Source: Okapia johnstoni | Taxonomy: Eukaryota > Chordata > Mammalia > Artiodactyla > Giraffidae | Direction of reading: 5' to 3' | DNA: 64,000 nucleotides | Assembly: GCA_024291935.2 (NCBI GenBank) | Contig: CM044316.1 | Span: 71,192,501-71,256,500, forward strand | Shown: in pieces, positions 47,529-59,122 of the stretch | How positions within the stretch are numbered: the stretch's first letter is position 1 | Layout of the letters: every line of letters starts with the position of its first letter | The notes under the pieces: generated by a model | Database searches by the model: none | What the model saw: only the letters and a program-made list of their open reading frames with translations | Told to the model about the DNA's origin: nothing | Program-made: the position numbers and the translations under genes

Positions 47529-48296
47529 ATTCAGTTCAGTTCAGTCGCAGTCGTGTCCGACTCTTTGTGACCCCATGAACCGCAGCATGCCAGGCCTCCC
47601 TGTCCATCACCAACTCCCTGAGTCCACCCAAACCCATGTCCATTGAGTCGCTGATGCCATCCAGCCATCTCATCCTCCGTCGTCCCCTTCTCCTCCTGCC
47701 CTCAATCTTTCCCAGCATCAGGGTCTTTTCCAATGAGTCAGCTCTTTGCATCAGGTGGCCAAAGTATTGGAGTTTCAGCTTCAACATCAGTCCTTCCAAT
47801 GAACACCCAGGACTGATCTCCTTTAGGATGGACTGGTTGGATCTCCTTGCAGTCCAAGGGACTCTCAAGAGTCTTCTCCAACACCACAGTTCAAGCATCA
47901 ATTCTTTGGTGCTCAGCTTTCTTTATAATCCAACTCTCACATCCATACATGACCACTGGAAAAACCATAGCCTTGACTAGACGGACCTTTGTTGGCAAAG
48001 TAATGTCTCTGCTTTTTAATATACTGTCTGGGTTGGTCATAACTTTCCTTCCAAGGAGCAAGCGTCTTTTAATTTCATGGCTGCAGTCACCATCTGCAGT
48101 GATTTTGGAGCCCAGAAAAATAAAGTCAGCCACTGTTTCCACTATTTCCCCATCTCTCTGCCATGAAGTGATGGGACCAGATGGCATGATATTAGTTTTC
48201 TGAATGTTGAGCTTTAAGCCAACTTTTTCACTCTCCTCTTTCACTTTCATCAAGAGGCTCTTTAGTTCTTCTTCACTTTCTGCCATAAGGGTGGTG
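47529..48296 (-). mobile_element. BovB LINE 3' part (reverse transcriptase C-terminal region)
   Basis: Reverse-strand RTE-type LINE, 5'-truncated. Two long frames cover the polymerase C-terminal region: 47891-48286 (SGPITSW, FLGSKITADGDCSHEIKRR) and 47536-47901 ([33 protein letters not shown]), overlapping by 11 nt in different phases, so a frameshift separates them. The start is fused to the SINE-like tail TCAGTTCAGTCGCAGTCGTG. Confidence 0.95.
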
Positions 48297-48384
48297 TCTT
48301 TAAATTATTAAGACATTAATGGAGTCAAGTGTTACCTGCAAGTTCATATAGCTAAACCCAGTTATCTCCGTAAGTAAAAGTAAA

Positions 48385-48632
48385 CTGACTAAACATTTCA
48401 ATTGGCATATGCACACTACTATATACTATATGTATAATAGATAACTAATAAGGACCTACTGCATAGCACAGGTAACTCTACTCAATACTTGTAATGGCCT
48501 ATATGGGAAAATAATCAAAAAATGAGTGGATATGTGTATATGTATAACTGATTCACTTTGCTGTACAGCAGAAATTAACACAACTTTGTAAATCAACTAT
48601 ACTCCAATGAAAACCTTTTTAAAAGACAAAAA
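48385..48632 (+). mobile_element. Ruminant L1 3' end
   Basis: GGACCTACTGCATAGCACAG, CACTTTGCTGTACAGCAGAA, AATCAACTATACTCCAATGA then an A-rich tail, in sense orientation; 5'-truncated. Confidence 0.85.
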
Positions 48633-49114
48633 ATAAAAGCACCTGCTCTGCCGAGTCAGACGGTTTGTAAGTCTCTGTGCACTTGCCGTCTCTCATACGC
48701 TTCATGCAGCATTGGGATTATTTTGGTTGTTATCTCCACATCCATTTGTCTTCTACTAAACTCGGAGCTCCTCAACCACCACAACTGTGTCTTACTTTTG
48801 TATCCCTAGCTACCGGTCTAGGGTATGCAGTTAGTGTCTTGCTGATGTTTATTGAAAGAAGGAAAGCAGGAGAGGAATGTTCTGGAATGTAGAATTATTA
48901 ATCCCTCTTTCAAAAGGCATTAATCCGAATGGCCTCCTGCCTGATGCTTTGCAGATACAAGAAAATCCAGCAGTCTCTAACTTGAGAGCTTAAGCTACAT
49001 ATTTTGCAGATAGAAATCTCTTAGTACTGAGATTTGTTAAAATTCTTCCTTTTATCTCGTTTCATCACCACTTGAATTCAGACCCTCCTCTTCCCTCAGT
49101 GGCACGACCTGGTG
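48633..49114. other. Intron 1, no recognised feature
   Basis: Nothing recognised. Confidence 0.5.
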
Positions 49115-49420
49115 ACCTCCAGGCCTCCTTTCCAGTCCATCCTCCACATTGCCATCACACCTCTCTCTTTAAACTAGTATGATCAGATTAATTTCCTGCT
49201 TACTATCTGTTCCTGGCTCCTTGTAACTGCTCGATCATCCTGCCTGCCTTGCAGGACACTGCAGCCCTCAGTGGGCTGACCTAGTTTCTCCCACTCTCCC
49301 CATGTCTGGGCCCCAGTCATACCACACAGAGGTGGTTATCATTCTTTAACAGGTCGGATTCTTTGCTATGTTACTGCTCAAAATGCTCCCCAGCTTCCTA
49401 TTTCTGCCGGGTGCCCTCCT
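49115..49420 (+). mobile_element. L2 LINE 3' part, diverged
   Basis: CCAGTCCATCCTCCACATTG, GTATGATCAGATTAATTTCC and TTACTGCTCAAAATGCTCCC follow L2 order. CATTTACTGAATGCC with ATGCCAGGCACCGTG at 49592-49630 looks like a MIR scrap. Confidence 0.55.
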
Positions 49421-49639
49421 CTTCCGGGAAAGAGCAGCTCTCTGACCCCTTTGGGGAGTTTGCCACACCCTTCTGGTGGTCCATGTCCGGTGCTTCTCAG
49501 CTCTCTGATTTACCTTCTGTATTTGTCTTTTGCTTCTTGACTTCTGTGTCAGTTCCCTTGGCTCTGCTACAGTGCTCAAGAAACAGGCGCTCCCATTTAC
49601 TGAATGCCAACGTATGCCAGGCACCGTGTTGACTTGGTT

Positions 49640-50604
49640 CCCAGTGGATCACCAAGTCCTTGGGGGCTAGAACCTTTGGGGGCTAACCACTTACTCCGGG
49701 CTGAACACCTAGCTGGGCAGGAGCTCTCTAAATAAAACATAATGGTTGACTGAAGACCTTTCCATCATCTTTTAAAAGAAGCAGACAAGTAACCTGAGTC
49801 TTGTAAATTCAGCACTCATTTTATTTTGGCTTCAAGCAGAGACAGTTTTTGCAAATATGTCAGTGGTGGGGATTGCACAATGACGTCACTCACTTACCCT
49901 GCTAGTTTGTTTTTGAGCAAACCACTGTGCACTAGTGGGAAGCAGACCAGGAACGGAACACAGGAAATACAGTTTCCACTTAATAGTCCAGAGTGTTGCC
50001 CTGAAACACTGAGACGAAAGGAGAATAAAGCCAGATTAGTGGTGGTGATTAGTTTAAAATGTAGATTCTTGGATAAAGGAAAACCGCTGTGAAGTAGCTC
50101 GGCATAGTTTCATATGACTTGAAATATTAATACTTTGTGACATACATTCTGTTCTCCAGCTGCCAGCTCCACCTCTCCTGTTACTTTTTGCCTCTGTATT
50201 TGATCATGGTGTGATGTTCCCTTCTCCCATCACTGCCAATCCAGGCACTGGTTCCTTAGAAAGCTACATTAGGGATCACCTTGGCAACACTTCCTGTTAT
50301 ATCTGTCATCTTTCTCTTTATTTCATTTAAATCATTATCATTTCCACTTAGATGTAGCTTTGAAATAAATGTACCTTATGTGTATGTTTTTATTTTTTAT
50401 TAGCCTGCAAAGTACTTGTAGCCATGGACAATATCTTTTTTCTTTTTAATTACCTGGATATCTTAGTGCCATTCTCTGAAGGTTGTTATTAAATGTTGAA
50501 GTCTGCTGAATTAAATCATTGTTAAGTGTTTAAAATCTTGGTTGATGTATATATAGTTCAGGCCTTGATGGATACTATTTGTATTTATTTGATAGTAATT
50601 GAGA
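49640..50604. other. Intron 1, no recognised feature
   Basis: Nothing recognised. Confidence 0.5.
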
Positions 50605-50815
50605 GAGAAACACACTTCCTGGCTTCAGATATTGACTTTTCTATGTATTAGCAGTCTAACCTTTCTGTGCTTCACTTTTTCGTCTCTTAATGAGGCTAAA
50701 AGTCACATCTATTGTATGTCCATAGGGTTGATGCAAAGATAATGGTGTTGAGACAAGACATATGCAAAATTCTTAACAATGTGTGATATATAATAAGTGC
50801 ATGATACATTCTAAC
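50605..50815 (+). mobile_element. MIR element, diverged
   Basis: CTGGCTTCAGATATTGAC, GTCTAACCTTTCTGTGCTTC and ATAATAAGTGCATGATAC in MIR sense order. Confidence 0.55.
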
Positions 50816-53174
50816 TGCTGTTTATGGTTTGTACATACAAGCACAGAGAAATGAACTCTAACACAATATATGTAGTTTGCATATATAAATGATTTACTCC
50901 AGTGATTATAAAATTGACTTGTTGTAGGCATGAAAAAAATTAATGTGACATTAATTGTGACTCAGAAGGTTGAACACTGTTATTATTATTTTTTAAAAGA
51001 AAGAACTCCTTTACTGTGTGTTGATACCTAAAATCAAATTAAGTCTACTGTAGAAAGTCGCCTGAAGATACCAGATGTTAAAAGAATTGAGTAAAAACAT
51101 TCTTATGGAAATGTTTTTCATGAGTTTGTTCACTTCTGGGCAGCCATTTTTAGTTTAGACATTCCACTGTAGTGGGGGCTCCTTTAAAGACTCCTCAGTG
51201 TGAAATTTTGTGTTGGAGCAAACTTTATCATTGGAACAACCAATAATGTTGTTGCAGTTTGGAGCTATTACTGTGCGAGTGGTGGAAAAATGTTTTCATA
51301 AAATGCCCCATCGTGTTAGCAAATGAGAACTGAAGACGGCGGTGGCCCATGAGCAGAGCAGTTACCCCACCCCCTGTGCATGCCGAAATAAACAACTCCA
51401 CTTTGGCAGCCTGGGCTTTATTATATTCCTGCATTCCGAAATGTATTCCATTACTGCCAATACGATACAGTGTAGTTATGCTGCAGTTAATCATGCCATC
51501 AGTCAATTTATAAAACTCAATATAATTGTATTGTGTAAAATGCCATTACAACACGAGTCATAATGAGATGTGAGGACGGATGAGTCCTCTGGGAGCCATT
51601 CCCTACTTCTAGAGTACTGGTCTTTGTCTGGATTATTTACTGGATTCTGGGGTGCCTGCGCTTATGTAGTCTATTTTCCTTTCTCTTCCAGCCTAACTTT
51701 AGAGGCTGCCAGGGTGGGGAGGGCAGATGGCTTTGTCTGTAAACATTGCATACATGTTTGTGCTAGGGACTGAGCGGGAGCTGCGTTCCCCGGGGAAAGG
51801 AGGGCCGTTTTCTCAGCACACAGGTGCCTTCCGTCTGTTAAGCCCTGTGTTCCCATCACCCAAAGGAACGTCCCTTACTGAGTTTTTTTTCCTTCTTTTT
51901 CTGTCTAGCCGGAGCCCCATTTTCTAAATCGCACAAAGGCTCACTATATGGTTCAATAGCGGCTTGATTTCCAGGGTCTGTAGGAAGGAGGTGAGCTCCT
52001 TCACACCCGCAATTTCATGGCCAACTCAGAGCCTGCTTTTGGAGTCCTGAGGATCCTCCTGATCACTCCTGTAGTCTCACTGCCTCTGGAAGGAGTGGGC
52101 CCGAAGCTGTAGCCACAAGCAGTTCGGACCCCTGTTACCAGGCCAAAGAGTTCTGAGGCCGGGGCTCAGGTCTGCTGGGGCACTTGCCTTCCCTGGGAGG
52201 CTTGCTCTTGATGGCAGTGGCCCTGTTGTGATGAGCAGGGCTGTCGGTCCAGGTGAAAGCCTGGTACGGGCTGGAATAGGGGCTTGTCAGGGCGCTGCTC
52301 TGTTCCCCAGGCCAGCCCTGTGCAGGTCATGTAGCCAGTCCCAGGGCTTGCGCCAGCCTGAACTCCGAGCTCCCAACACTCTGGGCTCCTCTTTGTAGGT
52401 TCTTCCTACTTCCCAGCTAGGTTTTCCCATCCCACGGGGTGGTTCGTTGGCTGGCTGGCTGGTTGGCTGGCATGCCCCTTATCCCAGTGGCTCCTAACCT
52501 CTATTCTGTTGACATCCCTTGGTATGACTCTGGGAAAGAGTGGAGTTCAAATTGTCATCCTACATTGTAAGTGCTGATTTCTTACTATACGAAGGTTCAC
52601 ATGGGTGAGCTATATAAGCTCAGGTAGGTGATGGCGTTATTGTAGGTAGAGGACTTTGTGAATCAGACTAGAGCAGGAAAGTTATTCACCTCCAGGAATG
52701 TCAAAACCTCATTTTCATTTCGTTTAACTGTAGATTTCTACCACCTCTCGTTTCTGTCAGTACCTCCTAATTTTATATGTTCACTGATAGAGTATATGAA
52801 CTCCTGGGACCTTAAAACGAGGCTTCTGGAGCCTTACAGAGGTCTGCACATCACCTGAGGGCTTTTTAAAATGCAGAGTGTGATCCAGCATGTCAGGGCC
52901 CAGACTGTGCATTTTTAACAAGCTCGGAAATACCTCATTGGGGTTCTCGCACTTAATAGGCTCTTTTCCAGTTTTACCTCAAAGTCCCACCTCACACACC
53001 ATTTTATTTTATTAATACAGCTATCTCTGGTGTGTCTGTTTGCTTTGCTATCACTGAGATGTGTATTGATACACATTTGAAGAAACTTTTCAACTATCAA
53101 ACGTGTTCCTAAGATGTTATCTATGAAAACAAATAGTTGTATTTTTTCTACTTTTGTTTTTTTTAATTGAAAAA
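50816..53174. other. Intron 1, no recognised feature
   Basis: Includes a GC-rich stretch at 51990-52480 with a small (GGCT)n-like run at 52447-52472 (TTGGCTGGCTGGCTGGTTGG). No exon or confident repeat. Confidence 0.45.
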
Positions 53175-53436
53175 ATTTTTGACACGTACATGTGCTATAT
53201 TTATTTATTTACTTTTGACAGCACTGGGTCTTTGTTGCTGCATGCAGGGTTTATCTAGCTGCGGAGAGCAGTGGCCTCTCTTGTGGAGAACGGGCTCTAG
53301 GGCATGTGGGCTTAGTAGTTGCAGCTCCCTGGCTCTAGAGCATGAGCTCAGTAGTTGTGGTACATGGGCTTAGTTGCTCCATGGCATGTGGGATCTTCTC
53401 GGACCAGAAATCAAACCCGTGTCCCCTGCATTGGCG
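53175..53436 (-). mobile_element. CHR-type tRNA SINE
   Basis: Reverse CHR body: TTGACAGCACTGGGTCTTTG, TTAGTAGTTGCAGCTCCCTG, GCATGTGGGATCTTCTCGGA, then CAAACCCGTGTCCCCTGCAT (B-box side), cut at TTGG by the next SINE. Confidence 0.8.
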
Positions 53437-53640
53437 CGCTAAGTTGCTTCAGTCATGTCTGACTCTTTGCAACCCTATGGACCCTAGACCTCTGTCCATG
53501 GGATTTCCCAGGCAAGAATACCGGAGTGAGTTGCCATATCTTCCTCCAGTGGATCTTCCCAACTTAGGGATCTTGCCCGAGTCTCTTACATCTGCAAAGG
53601 CAGGCACATTCTTTACCACTGGCACCACCTGCGAAGACCT
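53437..53640 (-). mobile_element. Bov-tA SINE adjoining/inserted in the CHR SINE
   Basis: CGCGCTAAGTTGCTTCAGTC to GGCACCACCTGCGAAGACC. A small deletion after ACCCTAGACC removes the GCCAGGCTC part. Confidence 0.88.
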
Positions 53641-53659
53641 AAAAGGCTAAGACCTACTC

Positions 53660-53772
53660 ATTACTCCAGGGAAGCTTCCCAACAAGGATTGAACCCATGT
53701 CTCAGGTCTCCTGCATTGCAGATGGATTCATCAGGAGATGGATTCTTACCCTCTGCACCACCAAGGAAGTCT
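53660..53772 (-). mobile_element. tRNA-head SINE fragment
   Basis: AGGATTGAACCCATGTCTCA, TCCTGCATTGCAGATGGATT, ending GCACCACCAAGGAAGTC. GATGGATTC appears twice (53722 and 53740 areas), a short internal duplication. Confidence 0.75.
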
Positions 53773-54180
53773 GAGTTGCATTAATTTTTAAATATTTTCA
53801 TTTTTAAATTCCGTAAGCATATTTAAATTTTACAGAGCTATTTTGAGCACTGGCAGTTTACACGTCAGATTTACCAGGGAAGGTGTCTTTTAAGCTGTCT
53901 AACAACTTCGATGTGAATTCTGGAAGCAGAAAGCCTTTAGATAAGTAAATGCTGCCGTGGGTAAATTGAAAGTCTCATGGACCTTATAGACAAGGATGGG
54001 ATGTCCAAGGAGAAAATTCCCATGAGGGTGTTCATAATGCAGACAGTCCTCCATATGAGTACCTGCCATATCGCTTCCTAACTTCCATCACACACTCCTC
54101 CCCTAAGCCCCGTCCTGGACCAGAGAGGACCCATTCTCTTTAACAGGGAGAAGAGAACTCTTTGCATGCATACATGTGCT

Positions 54181-54182
<2 letters not shown>
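53773..54182. other. Intron 1, no recognised feature
   Basis: Nothing recognised. Confidence 0.5.

Positions 54183-54255
<73 letters not shown>
54183..54255. repeat. (AC)n microsatellite, about 36 pure units
   Basis: 73 bp of uninterrupted AC, followed by GAATGAGAGAGAGAGAG. The longest pure tract in the window and likely highly polymorphic. Not attached to a recognised SINE tail. Confidence 0.98.
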
Positions 54256-54258
<3 letters not shown>

Positions 54259-54835
54259 TGAGAGAGAGAGATTCATATTGAAGGACCAAGACCCTCAGGG
54301 AAGCCAGTACTGTTCTTGGAAGGACCTGCTTTTTAGGTCTGAATGTTCCCTTTGGTGTTGAGGCTGCAGGAGGGGTGTCTCCCGAGTCCCGCCCAGGAGC
54401 ACCAGTGACCCTCATGCCTGTGAGAAACATGTCACAGGGCTTCTGCAAGGTCATCCAGTGTAGTCTAGTATCTGTTCCACTTTTTTTCTGGCTGATAAAG
54501 CCAATATTAGTAGTGTCATTTGCAGAAGAGAATAAGAATAAGAATAACAGCTCAGAGGCTTCCTTTGAAAGAGAGAAGAAACTCTTCAACAAAATGGGAA
54601 GGAATGGGTTCCAGGATAAGCTTCAGGATAAGTTATAAAGATTATCATCACATTTCAGGCTTCTTGACAGTTTTAGGGGCATTTTAAAATATAGATTAAG
54701 CTTTATGGGGAAAGATACATGTCACTATTTTCAGCCTTTTTTGAAAGTTTGTTCTAAATTATCTTTCGTCTCTGTCTCATTTCAAAAAGAATTTGATAAG
54801 CCTGTCTTAGTCTGTTTGAATTTCTGTATCAAAAT
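54256..54835. other. Intron 1, no recognised feature
   Basis: Nothing recognised beyond the microsatellite edge. Confidence 0.5.
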
Positions 54836-55166
54836 TGCCACTGGGCAGTTTATGAACAACAGAACTTTACTTCTCATGGTTCCAGAGGCTAAAAAGTCCA
54901 AGATCAACAGACCAGCAGGTTCGGGGTCCAGTGAGATCCACTTCCTGGTTCATAGATGGTCATCTTCTCACTCGCTATGTCCTCACGTGGTAAAAGGGGT
55001 GAGGGAGTGATTTGGGGTGTCTCTTATAAGACACCCATACATACCATTCATGAGGCTTCACCTTCATGACCTAATCACTTCCCAAAGACCTCATCTCTCA
55101 GTACTGTGACATTGGGGATTAGGTTTTGACATGGATTTCGGGGGGATGTAAGCATTCAGTTTGTTG
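54836..55166 (-). mobile_element. LTR-like medium-reiterated repeat (same family as 16490-16845)
   Basis: Contains CACTGGGCAGTTTATGAACA, TTCATGAGGCTTCACCTTCA and CATTGGGGATTAGGTTTTGA; the reverse complement aligns with the copy at 16490-16845 through the ATTAGGTCATGAAGGTG / CCTCATGAATG block. Confidence 0.65.
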
Positions 55167-56394
55167 CACAGCCCACAAAGATTAAAAATAAAATATATAA
55201 GGATATGGAAAGAAAAGAAGCTAGGAATAGGGTCAGCATGCAAAACATTTCCTGGAAGATGCCATTCACTAATTAGAAGTGAGCTCTGGGTTTGGCTGAG
55301 AGCTCCAGGCTCCCTGAGTCAGTGATACAATGCATCGTGGCCCTAAGATTAAGGCAAAACAGGGTTCCCTGTGTTTAGACTGGAGAGAAACACCTCATAA
55401 AGGGAACACTGTATGTGTTGTGAACTATGCTTTCAGCAGCATTTCTCAAATAAATGGTAGAGTGTTTTGTGGGACTATTTTTCAAAAGGTCTTTCCATAT
55501 AGACTGATGGCATATGTATGCATAATTTAGTGAAGACCTTTTTACAAGGGCCCAAAATGATAAAGTCTAAGTGTACAGCTCTCTGACTGCCTCCAGGGAT
55601 AAATGATCATTTATGGAGAATGGATGGACCCATATCCATTATGCAGTCTTCCATGAGTGTTATTTTGCTCAACCAAGCTATATTTTAGAAAATATTAAGT
55701 TGAATTGCTTAAAAAGGGAAGAAAATTTGGGACTAAAGCTTTCTCTAGCAGAAAGTCATCAACTTTAATTTCAGGGAAAGTCTGTAAAAAATGGATTAAA
55801 TCCAGTGGTGCTACTGATCCCTCAGTTTCCTAATTTGTATAATGAGAGGGTTTTAAAATGTATCACCAAGGTTCCTTTTGTCTCCAGAGTCTTCTGTATT
55901 AACCAAGGCCTTAGCAAGTAAGAGCTGATGTTTTCAAACTGGGTAATTGAGGGGCCGTCAGTAAAGAGACCATTTACCAGCAGCCCAGAGTGCGTCACCC
56001 AGGGGTAGCTGGAGCAGGGAGTCCTTGGCACTTCCTGAAGACACGAGGGGAGAAACTGGTTATAGATATTGGAGAGATTAGCTTTCGGGAACTACTTAAC
56101 AAAAACTATAGAGGGATGCAACCAGTCATGGTAGAGAGGTGAGCTGGAGGGATGGCTACCTCAGCTTGAGTCCATTTCCCTTCCATCCCTGGATGGTGGC
56201 TGCCATGGGCCAAACCCAGTCAAAAGCCGGAGGATTTCTGTGCCCCTCAGCCTCCAGGGGCACAGAGCAAGGTGAGGAAGAGGGGAGTTGGAGAGGAGCA
56301 AATGGAAGAGATGCAGCACTTTTCCTAACTTCGTGTTCCTAAACAAATGCTTCTGATTTTCCTCATAGTAAAGAAAATTGACCTTTACCAGTCC
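55167..56394. other. Intron 1, no recognised feature
   Basis: Nothing recognised. Confidence 0.5.
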
Positions 56395-57036
56395 TGTGGC
56401 CACTGCTGAGCTTTCCAAACTTGCTGGCATATTGAGTGTAGCACGTTTTCTTTTCTTGGACTCCAAAATCACTGTGGACAGTGACTGCAGCCATGGAATT
56501 AAAAGGCACTTACTCCTTGGGAGAAAAGCTGTGACAAACCTAGACAGCGGATTAAAAAGTAGAGGTATCACTTTGCTGACAAAGGTCCATATAGTCAAAG
56601 CTGTGGTTTTTCCGGTAGTCATGTACAGATGTGAGAGTTGGACCATAAAGAGCACTGAAGAACTGTTGCTTTTGAATTGTGGTGATGGAGAAGACTCTTG
56701 AGAGTCCCTTGGACTGCAAGGAGATCAAACCAGTCAGTCCTAAAGGAAATTAACCCTAAATATTCATTGGAAGGACTGATGCTAAAGCTGAAGCTCCAAT
56801 ACTTTGGCCATCTGATGTGAAAAGCCAACTCACTGGAAAAGACCCTGATGCTGGGAAAGATTGAGGGCAAGAGGAGAAGGGGCAACATAGGATGAGATGG
56901 TTGGATGGCATCACTGATGCAGTGGACATGAGTTTGAGCAAACTCTGGGAGATGGTAAAGGACAGGGAAGCCTGGAGTGCTACAGTCTATGGGGTCGCAA
57001 AGAATTGGACACAACTTAGTGACTAAACAACGAACA
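56395..57036 (+). mobile_element. BovB LINE 3' part, sense, decayed
   Basis: 5'-truncated RTE-type LINE. 56378-56701 still translates FLDSKITVDSDCSHGIKRHL and related polymerase sequence; the remainder holds several stops (for example TGA at 56817 area) and ends GACACAACTTAGTGACTAAAC. Opposite in orientation to the copies at 47.5 and 61.0 kb. Confidence 0.93.
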
Positions 57037-57629
57037 ACGGCAAAGAAATTCTGTCTTTGTGTTGTCTCCACTAGGGACCTTATCTCTGGTTTATCTCTGG
57101 TTTACTGCTGTAGCTTCAGTGCTTAAACCATGACCTGGTCTGTGATAGAGTTCAGTGAATAAAGGGCCACTGGGCAGTGAAGGGACCTTAAGTAAGTGGC
57201 AACAATCAAATTGCAGAGCCAAGGAAATGAAACAGACATGTGAGCTGACGGCTTTGTCAGGTTTCTGAGAGTCTTTGTTGTCAAGTCCTAATGAATCCTA
57301 TGAGAATAGTTTTCAGACTGCAGGACAAAAATAAAGCCTTCATAAAATTTCTTTTGCTGCTTTCACCTTTATGGCATTGCAGAAAATTCATTTTCTGATC
57401 CATAAATCTCACAGATTTGACAAGATGGCACTGTGGCCTTGCCTCTGTGATAGTCTCTATTGTGAAAAACCACTCTCTTAGCTTGTATTCCTTTCACTGA
57501 CGTGATAGCTTGAAGCAAAATCAGCTGTGCCACAAAAATGCTGTGATTTGAAGTCAAGTATGGGAATATGCTCTTCTGAGGGAATTATAGTGGATTTTCC
57601 CCCAGCTTCTTAAACAAAAGTACATTTTT
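57037..57629. other. Intron 1, no recognised feature
   Basis: Nothing recognised. Confidence 0.5.
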
Positions 57630-57718
57630 CTATGCATACATAGAAACTATACATACAATAAATTTCATCCATTTTAAGTATATAGTTCCATGAGTTTGGG
57701 CACATGTATACAATTGTG

Positions 57719-57943
57719 TGGGCTTCTCAGGTGACACTAGGGGTAAAGAACCCACCTGCCAATGCAGGAGACATGAGAGATGCGGATTCGATCCCTGGGT
57801 TGGGAAGATCCCCTGGAGGAGGGCATGGTAGCCCACATTAGTATTCTTGCCTGGAGAATCCCATGGACAGAGGAGCTCAGTGTTACATAGAGTCCATAGG
57901 GTCACAAAGGGTCAGACATTACTGAAGTGACTTAGCATGAATG
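57719..57943 (+). mobile_element. Bov-tA SINE with 16-bp TSD
   Basis: TGGGCTTCTCAGGTGACACT head, GTGACTTAGCATGAATG end. TSD CATGTATACAATTGTG (57703-57718) and CATGTGTACAATTGTG (57944-57959), one mismatch. Confidence 0.93.
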
Positions 57944-57969
57944 CATGTGTACAATTGTGGAGTCACTAT

Positions 57970-58080
57970 CACAATCAAAATATGGAATGTTTTATTCACA
58001 ATCAAAATATAGAATATTTTATCCCACAATCAAAATATGGAATATTTTATCCCACAATCAAAATATGGAATATTTTATTC
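57970..58080. repeat. Four tandem copies of a 28-bp unit
   Basis: Unit CACAATCAAAATATGGAATA + TTTTATCC. Copies at 57970-57996 (27 bp), 57997-58024, 58025-58052 and 58053-58080; copies 2-4 differ from one another at three or fewer positions. The unit comes from the L1 sequence it lies in. Confidence 0.95.
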
Positions 58081-58265
58081 CATAAATACCCTAGGAAGTT
58101 TACTTGGGTGCTTTTGTGGTAAGGCCTGGCCCTGGGCAGTTTCTAATCTGGTTTTTGTCACTGTAGCTTTGCCTATTATAAAATTCTGTATGAATGGAAT
58201 CATATATAGAGTATAGCATTTAAATTTTAGAACAAGCATTTCAATTTTTACAAATAAATCTCCTG

Positions 58266-58881
58266 GGGTTTTATTATATATTTGCACTTACATGTTTATA
58301 CAAGTTAATATTTATCCAAGTAGATACACATGGTTAAAATGATCCAAGGAGTATAAAAAGATTAAAATGAAAAGAAAAGTCTACCGCCCACTGTCATTGC
58401 TAATCCCACTTCAAGAGCCAGCAGCATTTAATTGTGTCTGCCTTTCCTTCTCCTGGAGGTTTTAATTAATATACAAGCCACTGTTTCTTGACAGTACTTT
58501 TGAGGAGGAAGGAATTTTCCTCTACCCTTTTAGGTTCTTCTGGCTGGCCTAAGAATTAAATTCACATGAGACAGATTAATAGGAGAAAATCACACAAAAG
58601 TTTGATAACATGTATACATGGCAGAGACCCAGGAGAATTGAGTGATTCACCAAACTGGTCGAAATCGTCACCTGAAATCCCATCTTCAGCTAAAAACAAA
58701 AGAGGTTGCTGGGGGCAGTGCTTTGGAACTTGAGAAGAAGGCAGTTCACATGGAGATAGAAAAGCAAACGTTTGGTAAATCAGCATTTACTGGACTGGAC
58801 ACAGAGCAGACTCTGGTCTCCAGGCCCTGCTGAGATTTCCTGGCCCATATTCTTTGCAGATGTCTCTGGTCACCTCTTTTC
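58266..58881. other. Intron 1, possible old LTR at about 58500-58880
   Basis: AATTAAATTCACATGAGACAG and GATTCACCAAACTGGTCGAAA recall an ancient LTR-type repeat. Too diverged to name. Confidence 0.4.
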
Positions 58882-58892
58882 TGGGAAGAAGT

Positions 58893-59111
58893 GAAAGTGA
58901 AGTCACTCAGTCGTGTCCAACTCTTTGTGACCCTATGGACTATAGCCCGCCAGGCTCCTCTGTCCATGGGATTTCCCAGGCAAGAATACTGAAGTGGGTT
59001 TCCACGTTCCCCTCCAGGGGATCTTCCTGACCCAGGGATCGAACCCACATCTCCTGTGATTTCTGCATTGCAGGCAGATTCTTTGCCTACTGAGCCACTG
59101 GGGAAGCCCAG
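58893..59111 (-). mobile_element. Bov-tA SINE with perfect 11-bp TSD
   Basis: GAAAGTGAAGTCACTCAGTC to GAGCCACTGGGGAAGCCCA. TSD TGGGAAGAAGT at 58882-58892 and 59112-59122. Confidence 0.95.
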
Positions 59112-59122
59112 TGGGAAGAAGT

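Larger units (their letters stand above)
57630..58265 (-). mobile_element. Old L1 3' fragment, split by a SINE and carrying a tandem repeat
   Basis: TAAATTTCATCCATTTTAAG and GCACATGTATACAATTGTG on the left; TATAAAATTCTGTATGAATG and GAATCATATA on the right fit a reverse L1M 3' UTR. The Bov-tA at 57719-57943 interrupts it. Confidence 0.65.

Noticed and set aside
47636..47980. 114- and 118-codon + strand ORFs at 47.6-48.2 kb (and the similar one at 61.1 kb)
   Set aside because: Antisense reading of BovB; the real coding direction is minus.
51990..52480. GC-rich stretch in intron 1 as a possible exon or alternative promoter
   Set aside because: CpG content is modest, no ORF with family resemblance and no clear splice-bounded segment.
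57970..58080. Regular 28-bp repeats, CRISPR-like length
   Set aside because: No spacers between units; a eukaryotic tandem repeat within an L1.
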